Of a DNA stretch of 64,000 bases, positions 1-8,836 are shown piece after piece (the stretch's first letter is position 1; each line of letters starts with the position of its first letter). Location of the stretch: contig NZ_BAOG01000030.1 in assembly GCF_000400365.1 (NCBI RefSeq), positions 1 through 64,000 on the forward strand, read 5' to 3'. Source of the stretch: Vibrio jasicida CAIM 1864 = LMG 25398 (GTDB lineage: Bacteria; Pseudomonadota; Gammaproteobacteria; Enterobacterales; Vibrionaceae). Position numbers and translations under genes: made by a program. A model generated the notes under the pieces. That model did not search any database. It saw nothing but the letters and a program-made list of their open reading frames with translations, and was not told where the DNA came from.

Positions 1-73
1 ATTGGTAGACACAAGGGATTTAAAATCCCTCGACGTTCGCGTTGTGCCGGTTCAAGTCCGGCCCGGGGCACCA
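1..73 (+). tRNA. tRNA-Leu (anticodon UAA), 5' end cut by the window edge
   Basis: The D-arm remainder, an anticodon stem-loop with TAA at 21-23, a long variable arm, the T arm (GGTTCAAGTCC) and an encoded CCA at 71-73 are all present. The long variable arm and TAA anticodon identify a class II leucine tRNA. About a dozen bases of the acceptor and D arm lie before the window. Confidence 0.95.
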
Positions 74-83
74 TCCGCAAATT

Positions 84-159
84 GAGTGCGTGGATTTAAC
101 ATCCCGCCGTCGAGTTGACCGGCCGAGTGTCGGACCATCAATTCCGGCTCGGGGCACCA
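84..159 (+). pseudogene. degenerate tRNA-Leu-like copy
   Basis: This stretch repeats parts of the preceding tRNA-Leu: a GGATTTAACATCCC block resembling its anticodon stem-loop, a GTCGAG segment, and a terminal CCGGCTCGGGGCACCA close to the true 3' end. The T loop is enlarged and no 5' acceptor half is convincing, so it is unlikely to fold as a functional tRNA. It looks like the remnant of a tandem tRNA duplication. This is an inference from the local similarity. Confidence 0.55.
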
Positions 160-208
160 TCTCTCGTAGGTTGAGATTTTTAAAGTCTCAGAGAACAAAA
201 ATCGTTAA

Positions 209-282
209 GGCGCCTTGGCAGAGTGGCTATGCAGCGGATTGCAAATCCGTGGACCTCGGTTCGACTCCGGGAGGCGCCTCCA
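209..282 (+). tRNA. tRNA-Cys (anticodon GCA), first copy
   Basis: The sequence forms a complete 74-base cloverleaf. The acceptor stem GGCGCC pairs with GGCGCC before T279 and CCA, the anticodon GCA is at 241-243, and the T arm is GGTTCGACTCC. It is identical to the copy at 459-532. Confidence 0.97.
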
Positions 283-458
283 TTCGATTGAGTACCATCG
301 CATCTCATTATCGAACGTACGATTAGGTTAGTGTGTTTATTTAAATTATTTGAGGCTGATTTAGCTTCTAGAAAATTTGAATAGAATCTGTCGCATTGAC
401 CATCGAAAGGGTTAACCCTAACGAAAACCTCAATGTTTCTTCTTAGAAACGACAAAAT

Positions 459-532
459 GGCGCCTTGGCAGAGTGGCTATGCAGCGGATTGCAAATCCGT
501 GGACCTCGGTTCGACTCCGGGAGGCGCCTCCA
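459..532 (+). tRNA. tRNA-Cys (anticodon GCA), second copy
   Basis: This is an exact 74-base repeat of the tRNA-Cys at 209-282, including the encoded CCA. The 176-base spacer between the copies is unrelated AT-rich sequence with a small GTTTC/GAAAC hairpin at 435-450, so only the tRNA itself is duplicated. Confidence 0.97.
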
Positions 533-859
533 TTTTCTCTTTAATACATAATCACTTCACTTAAGACCTCTGACCATTCACTCAATAAGTGAAAATTTAA
601 GACGTTTGTTCATAAATTTACTCATCAGTAACCGATATTTATTGCGTCAAATTCGACGTAATCCTCATTTTCGACTTAACACCACAATTTTATGTTCCAG
701 TTTTGCACATTCAACTCTATTAACAGAACGTTGTTAATTATAAACTTGGTGCATTACTAAAGGCTAATTGATAACATCATGTATAACGTATTGTTAATAT
801 ATGACATTGTTAGATTTTGGCTCAGGACGAGCCCATTGTTGTTTTAGGGAGAAAAACAC
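533..859. promoter_or_regulatory. AT-rich leader region upstream of the cytochrome gene
   Basis: No gene is apparent. The region holds a perfect inverted repeat ATTAACA/TGTTAAT at 719-738 with a 6-base spacer, a small GGCTC/GAGCC hairpin near 819-834, and an AGGGAG ribosome-binding site just before 860. The inverted repeat is a plausible operator, but I cannot assign it to a regulator. Confidence 0.4.
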
Positions 860-1378
860 GTGTTTAGTCGTAAAAGCAGGCGAATGCTAGCCTTGGTGTT
901 AAGTGCTGCGTCTTGTTCAACTTTCGCTGCTTCAATGGCCAGTTACCCAGACGGGTGGCTCGATTGGCCTGTTGTAAAAGAGTCACAAAACCTACCAGCA
1001 GACACGGTTCTACCTCCAGATACTTCTCTTTTTATACAAGAATCTGTTCGAGCTTATAGCTGGATCAATAATGGTCAGGGTTCGCCACTGACGATCCGAG
1101 TTAATCCAGCAAAACTAGAACAATATAAAACCCACGGACCATATACCGATGGTCCAACAGCCGTTGCCATTTCTGAAGTCGATGGCATCGTTTGGGTAAC
1201 AGAGCACATTGGCGGTATGGCGATATACGGAAGTTATGATCGTCAAGGAAAAGACATCAGTCATACTCATCCATCTCTCGAACCTTCTTTTTGTCAAAGC
1301 TGTCACACGACCTATCAAGATATCTGTATCAACGGAACGTGTGCAGAGCCTGTCTTAGGTGTGTACAAAGACAAGTAG
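860..1378 (+). CDS. periplasmic monohaem c-type cytochrome, possibly P460-like
   Basis: The 172-residue protein starts with a basic n-region and a hydrophobic Sec signal peptide ending near ASMA (about residues 1-27). A single CQSCH haem-c attachment motif lies near residue 145 in the last third. The middle part (GPYTDGPTAV, then VWVTEHIGGM) followed by a late CxxCH resembles the cytochrome P460/cytochrome c' beta fold, where the haem site sits near the C terminus. That family match is a judgement by eye. The gene ends 8 bases before a diguanylate cyclase, so co-transcription is likely, and the cytochrome could feed a redox or gas signal to its neighbour. An AGGGAG site supports the ATG at 860. 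Confidence 0.7.
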   Translation: MFSRKSRRMLALVLSAASCSTFAASMASYPDGWLDWPVVKESQNLPADTVLPPDTSLFIQESVRAYSWINNGQGSPLTIRVNPAKLEQYKTHGPYTDGPTAVAISEVDGIVWVTEHIGGMAIYGSYDRQGKDISHTHPSLEPSFCQSCHTTYQDICINGTCAEPVLGVYKDK

Positions 1379-1386
1379 TAGTAAAA

Positions 1387-2859
1387 ATGAGCACGCGAGT
1401 TTTTGGTTGGCTTACGATTAACCAGATGTTGTTTGTTTCGCATCTGGTGTTAGTGATGTCGATTATCTTTGGTTTGTCATTGACTCGGTTCCAGAGCGAA
1501 TGGGATATGCGCATTGAACATGCTGCGACCATGGCAAAAACTCACCTTTCTTCTCAAATGACCTTCTTGTCTGGATCGATCGCAGGGCGGAATTACGCAA
1601 ACTTAATGATGCCATCTACTAAGGCAAATTTGAGTGCTATCGATGATTTGCTTTTTGTCGAAGTGTCTGGCGTATCGGATTACAAAACTCAAGAGGTAGC
1701 TGTGCGTTACCTCGCTCAAACCAACCAAGTATGGCGGATTGATGTCAGTGATTACGAAGTAGGCAGCTTAAAGGGGCAAAAAGATAATCTACTTCGTATG
1801 CTTTCAATGACGCCTGATGAAGATGAGATAAAACGGAATAAGCTCCAATATCTGGTAAACAAAACGAGCATCGACCTCGATGCGTTGCAAGATAGCCAGC
1901 GTTTAAACAGGGAGACAGAATTACCTTGGAATAAGGATGTGCTACGTCAAACTGACTTCTATTACGATTCTACCTTGTCAGTGCTGCATGTTTGCCTACC
2001 ACTTCGTAACAATAACGGTGGCTACATCTGGGCAGTGTTGGATGCAAGCCAGCTCGACCATATCAAGTTAAACCTCATCAAAGAGCTAAGTCGTGAAGCG
2101 CTCATTGCCATCTTGATTTCAATGATACTTATCTATGTCGTTACGATGTGGATCGTTAGCCCATTAAAGCGTTTGTCTACTTCGATGAAGAAAGACATTG
2201 AGAAAATAGATCAATCCCATATTCCGGAAATCCGACGTTCTGATGAAATTGGCGAGTTGGCACGCTCATATTCTAGCTTGATCACCAAGATCAAAAATCA
2301 ACTTCGTGTGCTTCGTCAACAAACAGATACTGATACGCTGACAGGGGTTGGTTCTCGGTTTTTGTATAAACGTAGCGCGCCGTTCTTTGTTCGAGATTCA
2401 CTCAAGACTATGGAGTATGTCTGCTTTGTTCTGTGTGATATCGATAACTTTAAAAAGTTTAACGACACCTATGGCCATACCGAAGGGGATAACGCACTTT
2501 GTGACGTGGCGGAAGTATTCCGTTCACAGCTTGGGGCAGACCAGCCGTCTTATCGTTTGGGTGGGGAGGAGTTTGCTCTGCTCGTTTATGGTAACAATCC
2601 TGACGTTCTTAATTCTAAAGTCGAACGTATAAGGCAGGCCGTAGAAACACTCTCGATACCACATATGAAGAATCAACCATCTGGTGTAGTTACTATCTCT
2701 GTTGGCGCTGTTCCAATAACACTCTCAGCACAAGAACCAACCTTTGAATCCTGTCAGGCAGCGCTAGAGCGTGCTTTTGAAATTGCAGATAAAAACCTAT
2801 ACACCGCCAAAGACACTGGCCGAAATACGGTGATCATGGCGAAGCCTATCCAAATTTAA
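1387..2859 (+). CDS. membrane-bound diguanylate cyclase (GGDEF)
   Basis: This 490-residue protein makes the second messenger c-di-GMP. It has a first transmembrane segment at about 13-33, a periplasmic sensor region of some 200 residues, a second transmembrane segment at about 238-259, a HAMP-like linker, and a C-terminal GGDEF domain with GGEEF at 392-396, a catalytically competent form. The usual RxxD inhibitory site just upstream reads LGAD, so product inhibition through that site is probably absent. The reading frame is open back to 1291, inside the cytochrome gene. I chose ATG 1387, just after the cytochrome stop, because the protein from there begins with a normal cytoplasmic tail and membrane helix. 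The ribosome-binding site is weak, which fits translational coupling to the cytochrome gene. Confidence 0.9.
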   Translation: MSTRVFGWLTINQMLFVSHLVLVMSIIFGLSLTRFQSEWDMRIEHAATMAKTHLSSQMTFLSGSIAGRNYANLMMPSTKANLSAIDDLLFVEVSGVSDYKTQEVAVRYLAQTNQVWRIDVSDYEVGSLKGQKDNLLRMLSMTPDEDEIKRNKLQYLVNKTSIDLDALQDSQRLNRETELPWNKDVLRQTDFYYDSTLSVLHVCLPLRNNNGGYIWAVLDASQLDHIKLNLIKELSREALIAILISMILIYVVTMWIVSPLKRLSTSMKKDIEKIDQSHIPEIRRSDEIGELARSYSSLITKIKNQLRVLRQQTDTDTLTGVGSRFLYKRSAPFFVRDSLKTMEYVCFVLCDIDNFKKFNDTYGHTEGDNALCDVAEVFRSQLGADQPSYRLGGEEFALLVYGNNPDVLNSKVERIRQAVETLSIPHMKNQPSGVVTISVGAVPITLSAQEPTFESCQAALERAFEIADKNLYTAKDTGRNTVIMAKPIQI

Positions 2860-2936
2860 CTGGTATTTGTCCAGTTTTTCACCGGCCCACGCTGGCCAAA
2901 CTAAATTCAAAAAATAGCAAAGAGAAAGGAGTCTCC

Positions 2937-4418
2937 ATGCATCATATTGGGGAAGATAAACAGTTTTGCGGCTCACAAACACGTTTATGGGTGGATACTG
3001 ATATCACCATTGGTCACAAGAGTGGTTTAAAGCCATGTGATGTCGATGACGGGTATGCACTGGGCTTGTTACTTCGAAGCCAAGAAGTGGATATTGTTGG
3101 AGTAAGCTCTACATTGGGTAACTGCGACGATATTGAAGTGACGACTGAAATCGCACAGTCTTTTATCCAAAAGTTTGGTCCGACATATCTGAGTGTTTCA
3201 AAGGGAAGTGCAAGCTTCTTTGACTCTGCTGTGGGGGTTCCAAAAGCCGTTACCGATCTTGCTGATCAACTAAAACAAGAGCCTCTGACTATTTTGGCAA
3301 TTGGTGCGTTAACCAATATTGCACTGCTGATTAAACATTACCCTGATGTGCTTCACAACATCGAAAAGATCGTTTGTGTTGCAGGCCGCCGCAGTACCGA
3401 CCAGCATTTTGTCGCGAGCAAACATCAAACGCGTCCATTTCGCGATCTCAACTTTGAGGTCGACGAAGCGGCTTTCGAAGTACTTTTAAGTAGCGATGTA
3501 CCTTTAACATTGGTTCCTTTTGAGGTGTGTGCGGATGTCTGGGTGAACTTTTCTGAACTAAGAGCCATGAGCCACGCCAGCAGTTTAAGTCACTTTCTGG
3601 AACAACACTCAATGATTTGGTGGACAGAGTGGAAGCTGATCTTTGGTGCAAAAGAAGGGTTCATTCCTTTCGACATGGTTGCTGCAGCTTATGTGGTAAA
3701 TCCAGAATGGTTTGTGTCTCATTCTTGGGAGGCCAAGGTGGAGATCGCGGCAAGTGATACGGACAAACACAAAGAGAAAGCCTATCTGGTTTGCAATGAA
3801 TCGATAGAGCAGGGACGAGAGGTCGACTATGTAGTTGAAGTATCGCCAGATGCTGAACCGGAAATGCTCAAGCGTTTAGCGGAGCGCGACATTGGTGCAT
3901 TTGTACTTGGGTTATCTCATATCAATGTCATTGTCGATGATGTTGATACTGCGGCTGATTACTACCAGCGAGTGCTCGGTTTTGAACGCGCACTTGATGA
4001 TCAGCGGCAAAAAATGGATTACCGCAGTGTGAGTATGGCCGAGTTTAACCAAGATGCAGGTTTAGCTGGACAAGATGTTGTCGTTGACGTGCTGTTTGTG
4101 AAGCATCCTTATGCGTCGGTCTATCTTGAATTGATGAAATATCACACACCAATCGGGACAAAAGACATACCCCCTCAACCAAAAACTTATGACTTGGGCG
4201 GCCCTCGTCATGTCGCGCTAGAAGTTTCAAACTGTGGTGAAGTCTTCCGTTACTTAAAACAACAAGAAGGGGTAACCATGATCAATACGTCGGATGAATA
4301 TCATCCTGAAAAGCTCGACGGATTCCCGATTTCCTTTTTCTACTGGATAGACAAATACGGCATTCAATGGGAAATGGAAGAAGGACGGAGGGTAGGTACG
4401 TCTCGAGGTATTGTCTAA
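2937..4418 (+). CDS. nucleoside hydrolase-VOC (glyoxalase-like) fusion protein
   Basis: The 493-residue protein joins two unrelated domains. Residues about 15-310 are an inosine-uridine nucleoside hydrolase domain. It has WVDTD, then DVDDGYALG, an LTILAIGALTN block and VPFEV, typical of enzymes splitting the N-glycosidic bond of nucleosides. The canonical DTDPGxDD metal loop is stretched here, with about nine residues between DTDITIG and VDD. Residues about 320-480 form a VOC fold (LSHINVIVDDV, YYQRVLGFERA, HVALEVSN, WEMEE), with candidate metal ligands His and Glu. An AAAGGAG site precedes ATG 2937, 77 bases after the cyclase, so the three genes may form one unit. The substrate is unknown. 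Both domains look intact and there is no stop between them. Confidence 0.85.
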   Translation: MHHIGEDKQFCGSQTRLWVDTDITIGHKSGLKPCDVDDGYALGLLLRSQEVDIVGVSSTLGNCDDIEVTTEIAQSFIQKFGPTYLSVSKGSASFFDSAVGVPKAVTDLADQLKQEPLTILAIGALTNIALLIKHYPDVLHNIEKIVCVAGRRSTDQHFVASKHQTRPFRDLNFEVDEAAFEVLLSSDVPLTLVPFEVCADVWVNFSELRAMSHASSLSHFLEQHSMIWWTEWKLIFGAKEGFIPFDMVAAAYVVNPEWFVSHSWEAKVEIAASDTDKHKEKAYLVCNESIEQGREVDYVVEVSPDAEPEMLKRLAERDIGAFVLGLSHINVIVDDVDTAADYYQRVLGFERALDDQRQKMDYRSVSMAEFNQDAGLAGQDVVVDVLFVKHPYASVYLELMKYHTPIGTKDIPPQPKTYDLGGPRHVALEVSNCGEVFRYLKQQEGVTMINTSDEYHPEKLDGFPISFFYWIDKYGIQWEMEEGRRVGTSRGIV

Positions 4419-4588
4419 TTGACTGAATTTAAATAATTTTTTGAACAGAAAAGGCAAGTGTTTTGGTGCTTGCTTTTTGTTTGTTATTAAGAAATATGAC
4501 AAAAAGGGTGATCTTATTTTATTCGGGTTACATTAATTTTGTTTAAGTTACGAAAGCAAAGGTTTAAATACGGGTTAAAAAGTGCTCC

Positions 4589-4603
4589 TACCCCTTTAGG
4601 GTA
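4589..4603. promoter_or_regulatory. NarL/NarP-like inverted heptamer upstream of nirB
   Basis: TACCC and GGGTA arms flank CTTTA, giving a 15-base palindrome. The left part TACCCCT fits the NarL/NarP heptamer TACYYMT. The right half fits less well, and the spacing is one base short of the standard 7-2-7 layout. The location, about 90 bases before nirB, is reasonable for a nitrate/nitrite response site. Confidence 0.45.
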
Positions 4604-4617
4604 GTTTAATTCCGTAA

Positions 4618-4631
4618 TTGATTTACATCAT
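4618..4631. promoter_or_regulatory. FNR site upstream of nirB
   Basis: TTGATTTACATCAT matches the FNR consensus TTGATNNNNATCAA at nine of ten specified positions. It lies 64 bases before the nirB start, which suits anaerobic activation of the nitrite reductase operon. Confidence 0.75.
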
Positions 4632-4694
4632 GTATTAATTTTCTTTCACAATTAACAATGCAGACAGTTAAGAACCTAACCCTTAGGAAGTACA

Positions 4695-7259
4695 ATGAGC
4701 AAGTTGAAGCTAGTAGTCGTCGGTAACGGTATGGTAGGCCACCGTTACATCGAAGACTTAGTCGAGAAAACCGATGTCTCTAATATGGATATCACGGTTT
4801 TTTGTGAAGAACCTCGAGTCGCATACGACCGTGTGCACCTTTCCTCTTACTTTTCTCACCATACTGCAGATGAACTTTCTTTAGTAAAAGAAGGCTTCTA
4901 CGAGAAACACGGCATCAATATGTTGATCGGTGAGCGCGCGATTAACATCAACCGTGAAAACCGTATTGTTTATTCAAGCACAGGTCGTGAAATTAAATAT
5001 GACAAGCTGATTCTTGCTACTGGCTCATTCCCATTTGTACCGCCTATCAAAGGTCATGAAAGCAAAGACTGTTTTGTTTACCGCACTATCGAAGATCTAA
5101 AAGCGATCGAAGCGTGTGCGAAGAAAAGCAAATCTGGTGTGGTTATCGGTGGTGGTCTTCTAGGCCTTGAAGCTGCAGGCGCGTTAAAAGCTCTGGGTGT
5201 GGAAACTCACGTGGTTGAGTTCGCACCAAAACTGATGGCTGAGCAGCTTGACCTTGCTGGTGGCAATCAGCTTCGTCAAAAAATCGAGCGTATGGGCGTG
5301 AACGTTCACACCAGCAAAAACACGCTTGAGATTGCCGCAGAAGGGGAAAGCGCACGCAACGTTATGCGTTTCGCTGACGGCACTGAACTAGAAACAGACT
5401 TCATTGTATTTTCGGCAGGTATCCGACCTCAAGACAAACTGGCTCGTCAGATGGACCTAGACGTTGCGCCACGTGGTGGTATTGCCATTAACGACTACTG
5501 CCAAACGTCTGATGAAAACATCTACGCTATCGGTGAGTGCGCATCTTGGAACGAAATGTTCTACGGTCTTGTGGCTCCTGGCTACAAGATGGCGACGGTT
5601 GCAGTGGATCACCTACTTGGAAACACGGAAAGCAAGTTCGAAGGCGCTGACATGTCTGCGAAGCTAAAACTGCTTGGTGTGAAAGTTGGTTCTATCGGTG
5701 ATGCGAACGGTCGCACTGAAGGCTGTAAGAGTTACGTTTACCAAAACGAAGAACAAGAAGTTTACAAACGTCTTATCGTATCGGAAGACAACAAGAAACT
5801 GCTAGGTGCAGTAATGGTTGGCGATACGTCTGACTATGGTGATCTTCTACAGCTTATGCTGAACGAAATCGACCTACCAGAACACCCAGATGCGTTGATC
5901 CTACCAGCACACGCAGGGGCTGAAAAACCTTCTTTGGGTGCAGACGCATTGCCGGAGAGCGCGGTTATTTGTTCATGTTTCGACGTGACAAAAGGCAAGA
6001 TCGCACAAGCAGTTGCTGATGGTCACCACGCATTGGGCGACATCAAAGCAGTAACAGGCGCAGGTACAGGCTGTGGTGGTTGTATTCCTCTAGTGACCTC
6101 TGTTCTAAATGCTGAGCTTGCTAAATCTGGTATCGAAGTGAAGAACGACGTGTGTGAGCACTTTGCATACTCACGCCAAGAGTTGTTCCACCTAATCCGC
6201 ATTGAAGAGATCAAAACGTTTGATGAGCTTCTAGAGAAATACGGTAAAGGTTACGGCTGTGAAGTTTGTAAACCACTGGCTGGTTCTATCTTGGCTTCTT
6301 GCTGGGGTGAGCACATTCTTAAGCCACAACTGGTTAAGCTGCACGACACGAACGATAACTTCCTAGGTAACATCCAAAAAGACGGTACTTATTCAGTAAT
6401 CCCACGTATGGCGGGTGGTGAAGTAACGCCTCAAGCACTGGGTGCGCTAGCGAACGTTGCTGAAGAATACAACCTATACACCAAAGTAACTGGTGCTCAA
6501 CGTATTGGTCTGTTTGGTGCTCAAAAAGATGATCTTCCAGAGATCTGGCGCAAGCTTATCGACGCTGGTTTCGAAACAGGTCAAGCGTACGCAAAAGCAC
6601 TTCGTATGGCGAAGACATGTGTTGGCTCTACTTGGTGTCGTTACGGTGTTCAAGATTCTGTTGGTCTAGGTTCTTACATCGAGAACCGTTACAAAGGCAT
6701 TCGTACCCCTCATAAGATGAAGTTCGGTGTTTCTGGCTGTACTCGTGAGTGTGCGGAAGCACAAGGTAAAGACCTTGGCATTATCGCGACTGACGCCGGC
6801 TGGAACATGTACGTATGTGGTAACGGCGGTATGAAACCTCGTCATGCAGACCTACTAGCGAGCGACTTAGACAAAGAGACTCTGATCAAGTACATCGACC
6901 GTTTCATGATGTTCTACATCCGTACTGCTGCGCCACTACAACGTACATCAGTTTGGATGGAAAACATGGAAGGTGGCGTTGACTACCTACGCGAAGTGAT
7001 TGTTAACGACAAACTTGGCATTAATGCTCAGCTAGAAACTGATGTTGCGAAACTGGTCGATGAGTACGAGTGTGAGTGGACTGCAACCATTAATGATGAA
7101 TCACAGCTGACTCGTTTTGCACACTTCGTTAACTCAGACAAACGCGATGACAATGTTGTGTTTGTGCAAGAACGCGAACAGCACCGCCCAGCAACCTTCA
7201 CGGAGAAGCACCCTGAAGCGAAAGGCGACATCCTACACGTAGCGATTACAGAAGCATAA
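4695..7259 (+). CDS. nirB: NADH-dependent nitrite reductase, large subunit
   Basis: This 854-residue cytoplasmic flavo-sirohaem enzyme reduces nitrite to ammonia with NADH. The N-terminal half is a pyridine nucleotide-disulfide oxidoreductase module with an FAD-binding GNGMVG start and an NAD-binding GGGLLGLEAAG. A BFD-like [2Fe-2S] module follows, with CSC and later GTGCGGC. The C-terminal third is the nitrite/sulfite reductase part, with the sirohaem-4Fe4S ligands CVGSTWC and CTREC. The length fits the family (about 850). The start is set by AGGAAG upstream of ATG 4695. It is followed 13 bases later by nirD, then by a nitrite channel and cobA, a standard ammonifying nir operon. An FNR-like site and a Nar-like palindrome lie upstream. 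Confidence 0.98.
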   Translation: MSKLKLVVVGNGMVGHRYIEDLVEKTDVSNMDITVFCEEPRVAYDRVHLSSYFSHHTADELSLVKEGFYEKHGINMLIGERAININRENRIVYSSTGREIKYDKLILATGSFPFVPPIKGHESKDCFVYRTIEDLKAIEACAKKSKSGVVIGGGLLGLEAAGALKALGVETHVVEFAPKLMAEQLDLAGGNQLRQKIERMGVNVHTSKNTLEIAAEGESARNVMRFADGTELETDFIVFSAGIRPQDKLARQMDLDVAPRGGIAINDYCQTSDENIYAIGECASWNEMFYGLVAPGYKMATVAVDHLLGNTESKFEGADMSAKLKLLGVKVGSIGDANGRTEGCKSYVYQNEEQEVYKRLIVSEDNKKLLGAVMVGDTSDYGDLLQLMLNEIDLPEHPDALILPAHAGAEKPSLGADALPESAVICSCFDVTKGKIAQAVADGHHALGDIKAVTGAGTGCGGCIPLVTSVLNAELAKSGIEVKNDVCEHFAYSRQELFHLIRIEEIKTFDELLEKYGKGYGCEVCKPLAGSILASCWGEHILKPQLVKLHDTNDNFLGNIQKDGTYSVIPRMAGGEVTPQALGALANVAEEYNLYTKVTGAQRIGLFGAQKDDLPEIWRKLIDAGFETGQAYAKALRMAKTCVGSTWCRYGVQDSVGLGSYIENRYKGIRTPHKMKFGVSGCTRECAEAQGKDLGIIATDAGWNMYVCGNGGMKPRHADLLASDLDKETLIKYIDRFMMFYIRTAAPLQRTSVWMENMEGGVDYLREVIVNDKLGINAQLETDVAKLVDEYECEWTATINDESQLTRFAHFVNSDKRDDNVVFVQEREQHRPATFTEKHPEAKGDILHVAITEA

Positions 7260-7272
7260 GGGAAGGTTGATT

Positions 7273-7596
7273 ATGTCATTTGAAAAGATTTGCCAAATCA
7301 GCGACATCGTACCGGGCACAGGTGTTTGTGCACTGGTTGATGGTCAACAAGTAGCGGTATTCCGTCCAACTGAAGCGGAAGAAGTGCTAGCGATTAGCAA
7401 CACAGACCCTTTTTTCCAATCAAACGTGCTCTCTCGCGGTTTGATCTGTGAGCACCAAGGCGAGCTTTGGGTGGCAAGCCCACTTAAGAAACAACGCTTT
7501 AACCTGAAAACAGGTGCGTGCATGGAAGACGAACACTTTAACGTGAAAGCGTACAAAACGCGTGTAACAAAAGGCAAAGTCGAAATCTCAGCATAA
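7273..7596 (+). CDS. nirD: nitrite reductase (NADH), small subunit
   Basis: The 107-residue Rieske-like small subunit is the partner of NirB. The fold is recognisable (VCALVDGQQVAVFRP, ICEHQGELWVASPL, FNLKTGAC). As in other NirD proteins, the Rieske cluster ligands are not conserved. The ATG at 7273 follows AAGGTTGATT; a TTG six bases earlier is less likely. The gene starts 13 bases after nirB and should be co-translated with it. Confidence 0.96.
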   Translation: MSFEKICQISDIVPGTGVCALVDGQQVAVFRPTEAEEVLAISNTDPFFQSNVLSRGLICEHQGELWVASPLKKQRFNLKTGACMEDEHFNVKAYKTRVTKGKVEISA

Positions 7597-7781
7597 GAGC
7601 TTGGTTAAATTCCCTTCTCTTCGGGGGAGGGAATGAACCGAAATCTAGATTTAATAGGTAAAGGCTTTTCGATGTTCACCTGCGGGGGGACAAGGAAGCA
7701 AGGTGTTACTGAGTTAACGGGAAGCCTTTCTCTATTCAATCTTTAATTTTTAACTTTCAACTTTTGAATAAGGACACATTC
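7597..7781 (+). other. nirD-nirC spacer with an imperfect hairpin
   Basis: A hairpin of ATTCCCTTC and GGAGGGAAT arms lies just after nirD (about 7610-7634). It is not followed by a clean T run. It could stabilise the nirBD transcript or attenuate read-through into the channel gene. No gene is seen here. Confidence 0.4.
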
Positions 7782-8630
7782 ATGTCTACAGACTTTAAAC
7801 CTGCTGAATTCGTACAAACCATGATTAACGTGGGTGAAGCGAAAACAAACACCAGCACTCGCGATTTGCTACTTCGCGGCACAATGGCAGGTATTATCCT
7901 GTCACTTGCGGTCGTTGTTGCGATTACGACTATCGTTCAAACTGGCGTTGGTATTGTAGGTGCACTTGTCTTCCCTGTTGGTTTCGTGATTCTAAGTGTG
8001 ATGGGTTACGACCTCGTTACTGGCGTATTCGGTCTTGCTCCTTTAGCTAAGTTTGCAAACCGTCCAGGCATCACTTGGGGCCGCATCTTCCGTTGTTGGG
8101 GTCTTGTCGGTTTGGGTAACCTTATCGGTTCTCTAATCGTTGCTTACCTAGTTGCTATCTCTCTAACAGGTAACTTCTCTCTAGAACTGAACGCAGTAGC
8201 GAAGAAATTTGTCGCTGTTTCTACCGCGCGTAGCCTTGGTTTTGAAAACATGGGGATGGACGGATGGATCACGTGTTTCGTACGCGGCATCTTCTGTAAC
8301 CTAATGGTGTGTCTGGGCGTTATCGGCAACATGACTGCCCGTTCAGTATCTGGTCGTGTGGCAATGATGTGGTTCCCAATCTTCATCTTCTTCGCATTAG
8401 TATTTGAGCACACAGTAGTAAACATGTTCCTATTCCCACTAGGTATGATCCTAGGTGCTGATTTTGGCATCGCGACTTGGTTGAACTTCAACCTTATCCC
8501 AACCATCCTAGGTAACATTGTTGGTGGTCTAGTGATGACTTGTATTCCACTGTACCTAACTCACGCAAAAACTGCGCCTTCTATCAATGCTGAAGAAGAA
8601 GTAAAAGCACAGCCAGCAATGGCTAAATAA
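7782..8630 (+). CDS. nirC: formate/nitrite transporter family channel (NirC-like)
   Basis: The 282-residue inner-membrane protein has the six-helix plan of the FNT family, with hydrophobic segments at roughly 35-60, 68-90, 110-135, 165-185, 195-220 and 235-260. Its position directly downstream of nirBD indicates nitrite import rather than formate. An AAGGAC site supports ATG 7782; the frame is open to a TTG 18 bases earlier. A 10-bp perfect hairpin follows at 8655-8684. The substrate is inferred from context. Confidence 0.88.
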   Translation: MSTDFKPAEFVQTMINVGEAKTNTSTRDLLLRGTMAGIILSLAVVVAITTIVQTGVGIVGALVFPVGFVILSVMGYDLVTGVFGLAPLAKFANRPGITWGRIFRCWGLVGLGNLIGSLIVAYLVAISLTGNFSLELNAVAKKFVAVSTARSLGFENMGMDGWITCFVRGIFCNLMVCLGVIGNMTARSVSGRVAMMWFPIFIFFALVFEHTVVNMFLFPLGMILGADFGIATWLNFNLIPTILGNIVGGLVMTCIPLYLTHAKTAPSINAEEEVKAQPAMAK

Positions 8631-8654
8631 CCATTCACTGGTAACACACTTAAT

Positions 8655-8684
8655 ATGGTCCCGCTTCTGGATGGGCGGGACCAT
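8655..8684 (+). terminator. hairpin after nirC
   Basis: ATGGTCCCGC and GCGGGACCAT form a perfect 10-bp stem with a 10-base loop. The T run is poor, so it may act as a partial terminator or 3' stabiliser before cobA. Confidence 0.6.
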
Positions 8685-8836
8685 TCTCCAACCTGGATTT
8701 CAATTTTTAACTTTCGCTTTCGCGACATATTTATTGGTTTAGCTATAAAAAGTAATAACTCCTTAGAGTGGTTTTAACCCTAAGTGCATAACGCGAGTGT
8801 TACTCTTTATATCTAAATTTTTCGATAGGCGTTGAT

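Noticed and set aside
42..455. Open frames across the tRNA block on both strands
   Set aside because: They run through tRNA-Leu and tRNA-Cys genes and read tRNA sequence as codons; no ribosome-binding site or family.
1291..1386. N-terminal extension of the diguanylate cyclase into the cytochrome gene
   Set aside because: It would overlap the CxxCH-coding end of the cytochrome gene, and the family-like N terminus begins at 1387.
8144..8518. 124-codon frame opposite nirC
   Set aside because: Lies entirely inside the nirC gene, has basic low-quality composition and no family; an antisense shadow.
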